Shown: positions 35,645-45,187 of the stretch, in pieces | Numbering within the stretch: position 1 is the stretch's first letter | Layout of the letters: each line of letters starts with the position of its first letter | Source: Fredericiella sp038205395 | GTDB lineage: Bacteria > Chloroflexota > Anaerolineae > Caldilineales > Caldilineaceae | DNA length: 64,000 bases | Reading direction: 5' to 3' | Assembly (NCBI GenBank): GCA_038205395.1 | Contig: JBBRBX010000014.1 | Coordinates: 1-64,000, forward strand | Made by a program: the position numbers and the translations under genes | The notes under the pieces: generated by a model | Told to the model about the DNA's origin: nothing | What the model saw: only the letters and a program-made list of their open reading frames with translations | Database searches by the model: none

Positions 35645-35686
35645 AAAAGGCAGACTCGCCTCGCCCAGAAGGTTGAGCGAGGCGAA
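35645..35686 (-). terminator. Possible intrinsic terminator after the aldo/keto reductase
   Basis: A 9-bp perfect stem (TCGCCTCGC 35656-35664 with GCGAGGCGA 35677-35685), 12-base loop, followed on the minus strand after about seven bases by UUUU (35648-35645). The U run is short and offset, so termination may be weak. It lies between the reductase and the PLP enzyme. Confidence 0.45.
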
Positions 35687-35727
35687 GCCATAGAAAGCTA
35701 GTCTGGTTTTGCAGTGCGGTTCAGTTT

Positions 35728-36741
35728 TTACCAGACTGGGTCTTCACCATCCCCCTTGAGTACAGTTTCGATGGCTGTCAACTCGTCTGCAGCAAAGTTC
35801 AGGTTGTCGAGGGCGGCGAGATTGTCCTCAACCTGGCTGATGCGGCTGGCGCCGACCAGTGCTGAAGTCATGCCCGGATGGCGCAGCACCCAGGCAATGG
35901 CCATCTGCGCCAGCGTCTGGCTGCGCTGCTGGGCAATTACGTTGAGCTTGCGCACACGTGCGAGACGGCTTTCGCTAATCTGATCCTGTTTGAGAAAGCC
36001 CGACGGTTTGGCGGCACGCGAATCGTCAGGGATGCCGTCTAGGTACTTGTTCGTGAGCAGCCCTTGGGCAAGCGGTGAGAAGGCAATGCAGCCGATGCCT
36101 AACTCGTCGAGCGTCTCCAGCAGACCATCTTCGACCCAACGATTAAACATATTATAGGACGGCTGATGGATCAGGCAGGGGGTGCCCAGTTGGCGCAGGA
36201 TGGCAGCCGCTTCGCGCGTCTGCTGCGGTGAATAGCTGGAAATGCCGACATAGAGGGCGCGTCCGGAGCGAACGGCATAGTCAAGGGCCATCATAGTTTC
36301 TTCAAGCGGCGTGTTGGGGTCGGGGCGGTGACTGTAGAAGATGTCGACGTATTCCAGCCCCATGCGCTTCAGACTCTGATCGAGGCTGGCGATCAGATAT
36401 TTGCGCGAACCCCATTCGCCATAAGGGCCTGGCCACATGTAATAGCCTGCCTTGCTCGAAATGATTAGCTCATCGCGATAGGGGCGAAGATCCTGGCGCA
36501 GGATTTGCCCAAAGGTTTCCTCAGCCGATCCTGCGGGGGGGCCATAGTTGTTGGCCAGGTCAAAGTGCGTGACGCCGAGGTCAAAGGAGCGCAGCAGCAT
36601 GGTGCGTGCATTTTCGAGCGTGTCGATGCCGCCAAAGTTGTGCCAGAGGCCGAGTGAAACGGCAGGCAGCAGCAGACCGCTGCGACCTGTACGACGGTAA
36701 ATGTTGCGCGCATAGCGCTGATCTTCTGCCTGATAAGGCAT
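35728..36741 (-). CDS. Aldo/keto reductase (YghZ-like)
   Basis: NADPH-dependent carbonyl reductase of the AKR superfamily. It shows FDLGVTHFDLANNYGPPAGSAEE with the catalytic Asp/Tyr, SSKAGYYMWPGPYG with Lys, and DIFYSHRPDPNTPLEE with His. The cofactor-binding end reads VLRHPGMTSALVGASRISQVEDN. The order and the YMWPGPYGEWGSR segment fit the YghZ/AKR14 group (L-glyceraldehyde-3-phosphate and methylglyoxal reductases). Length of 337 is normal. The ATG at 36741 has GAAGGG upstream. Confidence 0.92.
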   Translation of the reverse strand: MPYQAEDQRYARNIYRRTGRSGLLLPAVSLGLWHNFGGIDTLENARTMLLRSFDLGVTHFDLANNYGPPAGSAEETFGQILRQDLRPYRDELIISSKAGYYMWPGPYGEWGSRKYLIASLDQSLKRMGLEYVDIFYSHRPDPNTPLEETMMALDYAVRSGRALYVGISSYSPQQTREAAAILRQLGTPCLIHQPSYNMFNRWVEDGLLETLDELGIGCIAFSPLAQGLLTNKYLDGIPDDSRAAKPSGFLKQDQISESRLARVRKLNVIAQQRSQTLAQMAIAWVLRHPGMTSALVGASRISQVEDNLAALDNLNFAADELTAIETVLKGDGEDPVW

Positions 36742-36884
36742 GTGTGGATTCCCTTCTCAAGTTGGAAAGCTAGGACGAAAAAATTGGCCCAGCAGGCAGC
36801 TTTATAGTAAATCCGCAAGCAGCAAACGGCAACACTTCGAACGCGCCGCTTCTGTTTCGCATAGCGACAAAAAGCACTAAGCCT

Positions 36885-38033
36885 TTATTGATACACGACC
36901 ACCAGGGTGCCAGGATCTTCGACTCCGGTCGTATGCCATTTGTAGTCTTCCACTGTGGGACTGGCCCAGTCGTAGAGCCATTTAGCGTCTTCGTTCGACA
37001 TATTGATGCAGCCGTGGCTCATGGGTGTGCCGAAATTATGGTGCCAGTAGGTGCCATGAAAGGAGTAGTCTTGGTAGAAATACTGCACCCACTGCACATT
37101 GGGCAGATTGTAATAGTCGCCTGCAGCGCGGCTGCCGCCCTCCATGCGTTGAGCGGCAATCTTGCCCCAAATGCGAAAGACACCGGTCACAGTCGGTGTG
37201 CGTGCTTTGCCGGAGGAGATATAGAACGACTTGATCAACTTCGAGCCTTCCCAAGCAAAGGTGCGCTGGTGGTCAAGATCAACCGAAATCCATTTGTCTT
37301 GCGTCGGAATCAGCGGATAAAGGGGAAAGTCGTCGGGGCCGATAGCAACGTCAGCGAAGAGTTCGGCAAACGAGGGCGGCGGGACAATAAGTTTCATTCC
37401 TGGTTTCAGCAGCGACGGGTCGTTGATCTTGTTCAATTGCAGGGTGCGGCGCAGCGAGGTTCCGTAGGCTTGCGCCACCGAAGCGGCGCTCTCTCCCGGC
37501 TGCAAAACATGGACTACATAGTTGCCGGCTGTAGGAATATCGTCGCCCTGGAAGGTCTGGAAGGAAAGGCCGGCGACTTCGGGCACGCGCAGCGGCTGAC
37601 CAACGTGCAGCGCTGCGGCAGGCGACCGCTGGTTGAGTTCAGCCAGCCGTGCCGGTGTTGTTTTAAATTTGACGGCGATAGAGGTCAGGCTATCTTCGGG
37701 TTGGACGACATAGACGCGGGTTGTTTCGGTGGGAGTTATAAAAGGCTCGCCCGCTGCCTGTGGCGCCGCCAATGCTGTGCCTGCAGCCGACCCTGGCGGT
37801 AGTTTGATCTGCTGGCCAGGGCGAATCAGGTTGGGATCAGTCAGGTTGTTCAGTCGCATGATGGCGCTTACGCTTGTCTTATGCTCGGCTGCGATGGCGG
37901 CGAGGGTGTCGCCTGGACGTACGGGATACGTGGCGGACTGCGCTTGAGCCGGGCGGGTAAACAGCAGGCAAGCGCAGGCGGCGCAGATGAGAAGCAAGCG
38001 TCGAGGTGTGGTGAGTGGTGAGCGATAGGGCAT
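36885..38033 (-). CDS. Exported L,D-transpeptidase with three LysM domains
   Basis: A signal peptide (RRLLLICAACACLLFTRPAQA) is followed by three LysM units, at about residues 35-80 (YPVRPGDTLAAIAAEHKTS), 107-152 and 175-220, which bind glycan strands. A YkuD (L,D-transpeptidase) domain occupies about residues 240-382, with active-site motif HGTYWHHNFG...SHGCINM (His, Ser, Gly and Cys present). It should make 3-3 peptidoglycan cross-links or attach proteins to the wall. It is divergent from two giant wall-related genes, which supports a local envelope-remodelling theme. Confidence 0.92.
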   Translation of the reverse strand: MPYRSPLTTPRRLLLICAACACLLFTRPAQAQSATYPVRPGDTLAAIAAEHKTSVSAIMRLNNLTDPNLIRPGQQIKLPPGSAAGTALAAPQAAGEPFITPTETTRVYVVQPEDSLTSIAVKFKTTPARLAELNQRSPAAALHVGQPLRVPEVAGLSFQTFQGDDIPTAGNYVVHVLQPGESAASVAQAYGTSLRRTLQLNKINDPSLLKPGMKLIVPPPSFAELFADVAIGPDDFPLYPLIPTQDKWISVDLDHQRTFAWEGSKLIKSFYISSGKARTPTVTGVFRIWGKIAAQRMEGGSRAAGDYYNLPNVQWVQYFYQDYSFHGTYWHHNFGTPMSHGCINMSNEDAKWLYDWASPTVEDYKWHTTGVEDPGTLVVVYQ

Positions 38034-38327
38034 GATGATTCCGAAATGCTCCGGCAGGGCTGACTATAAGCTAAGAGTAGGCAATTGGCGACAGACTGAC
38101 GCTCGCTGGCTTTTGGGCTGCCCAGTTGCCACTGTAGCAAAAGGCAACAGCAGCGTCAACTGCCTTTTAAGTGATTTTGTTTAGCCCGTGTTTTTTCGTG
38201 TAGCCATAAAAAAAATACAACCAGAACAAACAAAATCGTCAACAGAAACAATGCATGGACATGCTCTACGATTCATGCTATCATCGCTCTACTTCTCAAT
38301 CTACATTACAGCAGGGAGGTTACCCTT

Positions 38328-41141
38328 ATGCCACGTCCCATGTTTGACTCTCCATATCTTTTTGGTCTCCATGATCCGGGGGGCGAGTATCTGATGGCTC
38401 AGGCGAACCGCCGTGGCTGGATTCTATTTACCGTTGAAGTGGGCAGCGATCCAAACAATCAAAGCAGCTTTGATTTTACGCCCTGGTCCAGCCAAGACTA
38501 TGGGATTATCTGCCGCATCAACAACGGTTATGGCTCAACGGGTACGATTCCCCACAGCAGCCAATACGCTGACTATGCACGACGGGTGGCGAATTTCGTG
38601 GCCGGCAGCCGTGGCTGCAAAATCTGGGTGATCGGCAATGAAATGAACCACAGCCAGGAATGGCCGGCGGCTCCCAGCGCAGTGCGCGCTGCGGCCTCAA
38701 CCGATGTGCAACTGCATCGGGGCCGTGATGTTGATCCAAACGGCCACGGCAGCCCTACCCGCTTCAGTGCGCTGCACCCTGCAGCCAGTTCATCCCCAGC
38801 CAAAAGCACAACGCCCAGCGCCAGTGCGGCGGCAGGCTATGAGCCAATCACCCCTGCGCTGTATGCAAGCTGTTTTCGCCAGTGCCGTAATGCCATCAAG
38901 CTGCTGCCTGGCCACGGCGATGATCAGGTCGTCACTGGCGCTGTAGCGCCATGGAATAACCAAGTAACCTATCCGGGGAACCCAACAGGGGACTGGGTGC
39001 GCTATTTCACCGATTTGCTGGCTGCACTTGGCGCCATCGGCCTGGATGGTATTTCGCTTCACACTTACACGCACGGCAGTGATCCAGCGCTGATTACCGA
39101 TAAGGGCACAATGAATGTCCCGTTCCAAAACCGCTTCTACAACTTTCAAGCCTATCGCGACTTTATGAATGCCGTTCCCGCCGCCATGCGCGGGCTGCCG
39201 GCCTATCTTACTGAAACCGATCAAGATGTAGCATGGCTTGATCAGAACAACGGTTGGGTGCAGGCTGCTTATGCGGAAATCAACAATTGGAATCAGCAGG
39301 CGAATGCACAGCAGATACGTGCGCTTGTGCTCTACCGTTGGCCGCCCTTTGACAAGTGGTATATCGAAGGCAAGCAGGGCGTCATTGAAGGTTTTCGCGA
39401 AGCTATGCGCAACGACTACCGCTGGAAAGCGTCCCTTCCCAAACCGGCAGCATTTGCAGCCGGAGATGTAGTGCGCACGCTGGATGTCGTCAATTTTCGC
39501 CAGACTCCCGGCGGCCCAACGCTTGCTGCGCTGCCGAATGACACAAAGCTGGAAGTTATCAGCAGCCGCTATGCACAGCAGAATGGGCTTGTATGGTGGA
39601 ATCTGCGCCGCAGCCTGAGCACGGGCACACAGGATGGCTGGATGGCTCAGTTTACCGGTGATGGCGTCTCTCTATTGGAGAAGGTAGCGTTAGAGAGTGC
39701 AGCGCTTAGTTTCAAGCCTGGAGATCAGGTGCAGACGCTGACGATTGTGCGTATGCGCAAGACGCCCGGCATCAGTGGTAAGCCGACTGATGATGTCGTC
39801 GCCGATATTGCGCAGGGTACGGTGCTGACTGTGGTCGATGGTCCGGCTTATGCCGATAACATGATATGGTGGCGAAACCAAGGCAAGCTGGCAGATGGTC
39901 GCTCGGTGTCTGGTTGGCAGGCCGAAAAGCTGGCAGACGGCACACCTCTCTTCGTAAAGGTTGCTGTCCCCGCTCCGCCACCTTCCACGACTGTCCCCAA
40001 TGGAACTTTGCAGACGGGTGACAGCTTCCGCACCACCACCATCGTGCGCTTGCGAAGAACAGCCGGCTCTACAAACAAGTCGGCCAACGATATTGTGGCT
40101 GAGATTCCTGCCGGTGCAGAGGGCAAAGTGGAGTCAGGCCCCGCTGCCCGTGATGGTATGTCCTGGTGGGCGGTGGCAATTTCCAAGGGAGCCGGGCAGA
40201 CCGTTCGTGGCTGGATGGCGCAAGCCCTGCCGGATGGAACGCCCTTGATGGAGCGTGTTGCTCTTCCGCTTACAACTTTTCGCCCAGGGGAACTGGGTGT
40301 AACGGCAGATTTTGCCAACACACGCCGAGCGCCAGGTGTTAACGGCAAGCCGGCTGATGATGTTTTGGGCATGTTTACACCGAGTACGGTAGTCATCATC
40401 ATCAGTGGGCCGGTGTCCAAGGATGGGCTGACTTGGTGGCGTGTGGGAGGCATCGGCAGCAGTGGCAGCGAGTTGATTGGGTTTGTCGCCGAGAAAACGG
40501 CGGACGGCGCCGCGCTGCTGGCACCTGCGGCCAAACTGCCAGGCACCTCTATTCCCAATCGGCAGACCGGAGTCTTTTTGGCCGCCCCGTTTGACGGCGC
40601 CTATGGGATTGCCCAACTGTGGGGCGAAAACCCGGCTTTCTATGCGCGCTTCAACTATGACGGCGTCGCCTTGCATGGCCATAACGGCATTGATTTTTTA
40701 ACGCCGTCCGGCACACTCGTGTATGCTGTCGAAGCGGGAGAAGTAGCGCAGGCAGGATTTGAGGCGGATGGCTTTGGCAACTATATCTTGTTACGCCACG
40801 CCTGGGGCGAATCCATCTACGCGCATCTGTCCAACATTGCGGTCACGCAAGGGCAGGTAGTGGGACGTGGGCAATACATCGGCGCATCCGGCAATTCCGG
40901 CGGCAGCAGCGGGCCACATCTGCATTTTGCCATTCGCATCAACCCTTATCAGCGTACCGATGGCTGGGGTGGTTTTCATGACCCATTGCCTTACCTGCCG
41001 CCCAGTTCGTTCGTTTTGCCACCCTATGTGCTGGATCCGGCGAGCCTGACTATCGCTGCGGAACTGCCTGCGCCTGAAGGCCAGTTGAGCCGTCGCACCC
41101 CATCCGGCATGGGAGAGATAGCGGGGGATAAGCGTCCATAG
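38328..41141 (+). CDS. GH-like TIM barrel + four SH3-like repeats + M23 peptidase
   Basis: A 937-residue mosaic. Residues 1-365: a TIM-barrel glycosidase-like domain with an acid/base-type VIGNEMNHSQEW (about residue 100) and a nucleophile-type YLTETDQDV (about 293). Residues about 370-770: four repeats of 90-100 residues with bacterial SH3 character (FKPGDQVQTLTIVRMRKTPG, LQTGDSFRTTTIVRLRRTAG, FRPGELGVTADFANTRRAPG), each with a WW pair. Residues about 785-890: an M23 endopeptidase with HNGIDFLTPSG, YAHLS and GPHLHFAI (zinc ligands present). There is no signal peptide or membrane helix. The N-terminal domain is paralogous to the next protein's. I infer wall binding and cleavage; the GH substrate is unknown. 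The ribosome site GGGAGG is strong. Confidence 0.85.
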   Translation: MPRPMFDSPYLFGLHDPGGEYLMAQANRRGWILFTVEVGSDPNNQSSFDFTPWSSQDYGIICRINNGYGSTGTIPHSSQYADYARRVANFVAGSRGCKIWVIGNEMNHSQEWPAAPSAVRAAASTDVQLHRGRDVDPNGHGSPTRFSALHPAASSSPAKSTTPSASAAAGYEPITPALYASCFRQCRNAIKLLPGHGDDQVVTGAVAPWNNQVTYPGNPTGDWVRYFTDLLAALGAIGLDGISLHTYTHGSDPALITDKGTMNVPFQNRFYNFQAYRDFMNAVPAAMRGLPAYLTETDQDVAWLDQNNGWVQAAYAEINNWNQQANAQQIRALVLYRWPPFDKWYIEGKQGVIEGFREAMRNDYRWKASLPKPAAFAAGDVVRTLDVVNFRQTPGGPTLAALPNDTKLEVISSRYAQQNGLVWWNLRRSLSTGTQDGWMAQFTGDGVSLLEKVALESAALSFKPGDQVQTLTIVRMRKTPGISGKPTDDVVADIAQGTVLTVVDGPAYADNMIWWRNQGKLADGRSVSGWQAEKLADGTPLFVKVAVPAPPPSTTVPNGTLQTGDSFRTTTIVRLRRTAGSTNKSANDIVAEIPAGAEGKVESGPAARDGMSWWAVAISKGAGQTVRGWMAQALPDGTPLMERVALPLTTFRPGELGVTADFANTRRAPGVNGKPADDVLGMFTPSTVVIIISGPVSKDGLTWWRVGGIGSSGSELIGFVAEKTADGAALLAPAAKLPGTSIPNRQTGVFLAAPFDGAYGIAQLWGENPAFYARFNYDGVALHGHNGIDFLTPSGTLVYAVEAGEVAQAGFEADGFGNYILLRHAWGESIYAHLSNIAVTQGQVVGRGQYIGASGNSGGSSGPHLHFAIRINPYQRTDGWGGFHDPLPYLPPSSFVLPPYVLDPASLTIAAELPAPEGQLSRRTPSGMGEIAGDKRP

Positions 41142-41215
41142 CAGGCGCCGTAAGCGGGAAAAAGGTCTGTCTGTGCTATAATTGTGGCCAGTATGAGCAC
41201 TGACGGAAAGGCGTT

Positions 41216-44200
41216 ATGCCGCGTCCCCTGAACGATTCTCCCTTTATTTTTGGCATTCACGAGCCGGGCGGCGAGCAGCTTATGCTGGAGGCCGCCCGGC
41301 CTGGTTGGATTGTCTTCACCGAGTCGCTGGGCCATGAGCCGGAAGATCGCTCCGGTGTCGATTACTCGGCATACAGCGAGCGTGGGCTTGGCATTATTGC
41401 CCGCCTGAACCACGGCTATGAGCCGGACGGTACACTCCCTCACAGCAGCCTGTACGAGATGTTTGCGCGCCGTGTAGCGAATTTTGTCGCCACCAGCCGC
41501 GGCTGCAAGATATGGGTGCTTGGCAACGAGATGAACTATGCGATTGAGCGGCCTGGGGTGAAGGTCGATTGGTCGCGCCATCATTCACAACGCGAGGGGC
41601 CCGCCGAAGAGGCCGACCCTTTGCGGCGTGGGCTTGCCATTCGCTTTACTGCGCAGCCCGACTCATCGCGCGAGATACGGACAACACGCGGGGCATTGGT
41701 CAGCCCAGGGGAAGTGATCACGCCGGAGTTGTATACACGCTGTTACCGTCTTTGTCGCGACGTCATCCACCGGCTGCCTGACCATCAAGACGATTTGGTG
41801 ATCGTAGGTGCAGTGGCGCCGTGGAATACGCAAACGATTTACCCCGGCAACGCCAATGGCGACTGGGTGCAATATTTGCAAGACATTCTTACGCTGCTGG
41901 GACCTAAAAACTGCGACGGTATCGCACTCCATGCCTACACGCAGGGCCCAGACCCTGGCCTGATCACCAGTTCGGCCAAATTTGGTCCACCCTTTCAAAA
42001 TCGCCATCAAGAGTTCCGCGCGTACACAGACTTTTTGGCGGCCGTGCCGCCGCATATGCGCCATCTGCCGGTATTTTTAACGGAAGTCGGGCAGGCGCAG
42101 CCTTGGCCTGATGCCAATACGGGCTGGGTGCAGGCGATGTTGGCGGAAATCGATGCCTGGAACCACCAGCCCAGCGCCCAGTTGATTCATGTGGCGGCGT
42201 TATACCGTTGGCCGCGGCTGGATCGTTGGTATATCGCCAATAAGCTGGGTGTAGAAGAGGATTTCCGCCAGGCGCTGGCGCACGACTATCGCTGGCAGGA
42301 GGAAGAGGCGCAAAGCGAAGAAAGCGCACAGTCTGGCGATGAGAATGCCACGCTAGGAATTGGCGCCGGTAATGCTGCAACACTGCACACAGGCGCCACG
42401 GGAAGCGTCACGGGAAGCGCCACTGTGCTTGCTGCGCCGCCTAAGGGAAAAACAAAACGCGTGCGCCGCCGGCAGCCTGAACCACCCTATCAAGTTGAAT
42501 GGCTGGGAGAACAGTTTCCAGCGCGGCTTTTGGCGGGGCAAATGATCAGCGCGCCCATCACCATTAAAAATACTGGCAGCATGACCTGGCCATGGGGTGG
42601 CGGCAATCCAGTAAGGCTGGGCTACCGCTACTATCGCAATCGCCGCCCGCTGCCGATCCCACCTGTGCGTGACCTGCGCACAGATGTACCGGAGGATGTG
42701 GCGCCGGGCCAGACGATTGTCATCGATACACATATTGCCCTGCCCGAGGAGCCAGGCAATTACACGCTGGAGTTGGACCTTGTGCATGAGGGGATTGCTT
42801 GGTTTAAGGAGAAGGGATCTCCTCCTCTCACGCGTTGGCTGACCGTCGAAGCGCCAGAGTTTGCCGGCGCACAGCCAGGGGATAGTTCGGGCATTCAACT
42901 GCCCGTGCGTCTGTTTACGGATATTACCGGCAAACTGCCGCACAGCGGTGCGCCTTATGCCAGGCGCAATCTGAATCAAATCAAATATATCGTAGTCAGC
43001 CATACGGGCGTACACCCAAAACTGGGGTTGGATCGCATCGCACAGGCTCATATTAAGCGGGGCTATCCTGGAATCGCCTACGATTTTGTGGTGGACGCTG
43101 CGGGCGAAATATTAAAGACCAGCGAACTGGAGGATGTCGCGCAGCCCGACCAGGTGTGGTCGGAGCAGGGGGTCAATATCTGTCTGGCCGGCAGTTTTCA
43201 CCAAGCGCCGCCGCCGCTGCCGCAGCTCGATGCCGTAGGCCGCCTCTGCGCCTGGCTGGCGCAAAATCTAGGTCTGACGGCTGACGCCATTGTGGGTTTA
43301 GGTGAGTTGATTGCCAGCGACAGTCCCGGTGAGACCTTCTACCGCGGGGTAGTGTGGAAAGAGATGCTGCGCCGCCAAGTTCGCCTGCACTTGGCGGCAT
43401 TGGGCATGGGGGCAAGTGACAGCACACAGCTGCAGTTGCTGGAAAAACAATTGGCCGAGTTAGACTCGCAGAATCAGCAGTTGCGCTTGCAGGCGGACCA
43501 AGAGCGGGCTGAAGTAGTACACCGGCAGCAACAAATTACGCTGATGCAGACGGAGTTGATCGATCTGCGCCGTCAGCTTGAGACGCAGCCCACCGTTGTG
43601 GAAGGTGGGCTGCGTCTTAACGTCATCGTCGATAAGTTGCCGCGTGACGCCAACCGCTATGTGGAGAGAGCTGTCGGTGATGTAGAACTGCTGGTGATCC
43701 ACCATACGGGCGTTCCACCCGAGACTTCGCTGCAGGAGATTGCTGCTGCGCATCGCCGTGACTGGCCTGGGATTTTGTATGATTTTGTAGTAGATACTAA
43801 GGGTGAAATATTTCAGACGCAGCTGCTGGAGCGTGCGGCAGATGTGTCTGAAGCGTATGTGCGGAAGGCGATCAGCATTGCCTTTGCCGGTGACTTTTCC
43901 CGCGGGGGAGAACCAACGCCGGTGCAGATTGCGGCTGGAGGGCGCTTGTTGGCGTGGCTGCGGCAGCGTTTTCCGCATGTACCGCCGACCGCTATTCGGG
44001 GTGCCTGCGAGTTTGTCGAAACCGTTTCGCCGGGGAGCGAGTGGGACAGCGGTCTTGGCTGGAAGCGCGAACTATTTTCGGCGGCCGGCATTGTACAGAC
44101 AGCGCAGGATTCGCCGGACCAGTTGCAGGAGATGCAAAGTCAAATTGCTCGCTTAGAGCAAGAACTGGCGGCTGAAAAACGGCAGTCGACACAGCTAGAT

Positions 44201-45172
44201 GAGCAGCGGACAGCGCTCAGCGTAGAGAGAATTCAACTGCGTACCGAGTTGGAGACGCAAGCAAAAGCGGCGCCGTCATTTATTGTGCCGAAGCCACCAC
44301 TGCGCGTGATCGTCGAGCAACTGCCCAAGCATCCTGCGCTGCGCTATGAACGGCGTTCGCTCAGCCAGATTACTCATCTTGCCATCCACCACACGGCCGC
44401 GCCTCCACATATGGGGCCGGCGCGCATTGCAGAACTTCACGTAGCGGCAGATCCCAACCGGGGTAAAGATGCCTGGCCAGGTATTGGCTACCACTTTTTT
44501 GTGCATGAAGATGGCAGTATTGAACAGACAAATTTTCTGGAGACAGCTAGCTATCACGTATTTCGCCATTATGGCTACACTGCCGGCGTCGTGTTTGCCG
44601 GCAGTTTTATGAATGGCAAAATTCCGTCGTCGGCACAGTTGCGCTCAGGTGCGCATCTACTGGCCTGGCTGATGCAGGATTTGCGCATACCGCTGGCGCG
44701 CGTGTGGGGACACCGTGAGTTTCCGGATAATATGACCGTCTGTCCCGGTAGTGAATGGACGCAGGGTAATCGCTGGCGCGATCTGCTTTTTGAGCGTGTT
44801 GAACAAATTCAGCAGGGGATTGGCCTCAAGACCACGCGTCATTACCTGCTCTTCTGGCAGCACGGGCAGACAGGCCAAGACGCTGGGAAGCAAACTGTGC
44901 TGCAGGCGCGTGAGGATCTGGTCAACAGCTTAGGCTACATTGCACGCTTTCGTCCCACGGTAGGCTTTTCACTGGAGGAAGCGCGCAGCGCTGAGTATGT
45001 GACGATTGTGGGTGGCGAAGGTGGCGTCAGCCGCAGTATGGAGCAGGCGCTGCTGCAGGCAGGCTGCAAGGTGGAGCGCGTGGCGGGGCGTGACAGCGCC
45101 GAAACGGGGCTGCTGTTCGCCGAACTGCTGCGTGCGAGGCGCCGCTTCAAAACTTTTGAAAGCGACTTTTAG
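41216..45172 (+). CDS. GH-like TIM barrel + NBR1-type Ig + three PGRP/amidase domains + CWB2-like tail
   Basis: A 1318-residue mosaic. Residues 1-365 are paralogous to the previous protein (DSPFIFGIHEPGGEQLM; WVLGNEMNYAIE; FLTEVGQAQPW). A low-complexity linker leads to an NBR1-like Ig domain (about 428-545: AGQMISAPITIKNTGSMTWPW). Three PGRP/amidase_2 domains follow (about 585-730, 820-960, 1035-1190), separated by two coiled coils (about 735-798 and 965-1018). Only the third keeps all zinc ligands (LAIHHTAA, WGHREF and VCPGSEW); the first two lack the later His and Cys. The tail (about 1255-1310: VTIVGGEGGVSRSMEQAL ... VERVAGRDSAETGLL) resembles one CWB2 cell-wall-binding unit. No signal peptide is seen. 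Inferred role: muramoyl-peptide amidase or wall scaffold. Confidence 0.85.
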   Translation: MPRPLNDSPFIFGIHEPGGEQLMLEAARPGWIVFTESLGHEPEDRSGVDYSAYSERGLGIIARLNHGYEPDGTLPHSSLYEMFARRVANFVATSRGCKIWVLGNEMNYAIERPGVKVDWSRHHSQREGPAEEADPLRRGLAIRFTAQPDSSREIRTTRGALVSPGEVITPELYTRCYRLCRDVIHRLPDHQDDLVIVGAVAPWNTQTIYPGNANGDWVQYLQDILTLLGPKNCDGIALHAYTQGPDPGLITSSAKFGPPFQNRHQEFRAYTDFLAAVPPHMRHLPVFLTEVGQAQPWPDANTGWVQAMLAEIDAWNHQPSAQLIHVAALYRWPRLDRWYIANKLGVEEDFRQALAHDYRWQEEEAQSEESAQSGDENATLGIGAGNAATLHTGATGSVTGSATVLAAPPKGKTKRVRRRQPEPPYQVEWLGEQFPARLLAGQMISAPITIKNTGSMTWPWGGGNPVRLGYRYYRNRRPLPIPPVRDLRTDVPEDVAPGQTIVIDTHIALPEEPGNYTLELDLVHEGIAWFKEKGSPPLTRWLTVEAPEFAGAQPGDSSGIQLPVRLFTDITGKLPHSGAPYARRNLNQIKYIVVSHTGVHPKLGLDRIAQAHIKRGYPGIAYDFVVDAAGEILKTSELEDVAQPDQVWSEQGVNICLAGSFHQAPPPLPQLDAVGRLCAWLAQNLGLTADAIVGLGELIASDSPGETFYRGVVWKEMLRRQVRLHLAALGMGASDSTQLQLLEKQLAELDSQNQQLRLQADQERAEVVHRQQQITLMQTELIDLRRQLETQPTVVEGGLRLNVIVDKLPRDANRYVERAVGDVELLVIHHTGVPPETSLQEIAAAHRRDWPGILYDFVVDTKGEIFQTQLLERAADVSEAYVRKAISIAFAGDFSRGGEPTPVQIAAGGRLLAWLRQRFPHVPPTAIRGACEFVETVSPGSEWDSGLGWKRELFSAAGIVQTAQDSPDQLQEMQSQIARLEQELAAEKRQSTQLDEQRTALSVERIQLRTELETQAKAAPSFIVPKPPLRVIVEQLPKHPALRYERRSLSQITHLAIHHTAAPPHMGPARIAELHVAADPNRGKDAWPGIGYHFFVHEDGSIEQTNFLETASYHVFRHYGYTAGVVFAGSFMNGKIPSSAQLRSGAHLLAWLMQDLRIPLARVWGHREFPDNMTVCPGSEWTQGNRWRDLLFERVEQIQQGIGLKTTRHYLLFWQHGQTGQDAGKQTVLQAREDLVNSLGYIARFRPTVGFSLEEARSAEYVTIVGGEGGVSRSMEQALLQAGCKVERVAGRDSAETGLLFAELLRARRRFKTFESDF

Positions 45173-45187
45173 ACAGGCTGCACGCTG

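Noticed and set aside
35604..35727. SAM riboswitch upstream of the Cys/Met PLP enzyme
   Set aside because: Only a simple hairpin with a short U run is visible; the conserved multi-helix core of SAM riboswitches was not found.
38328..45172. Prophage lysis module
   Set aside because: M23 and amidase domains alone suggest endolysins, but no capsid, tail, holin or packaging genes are around and the neighbours are scpA and an L,D-transpeptidase.
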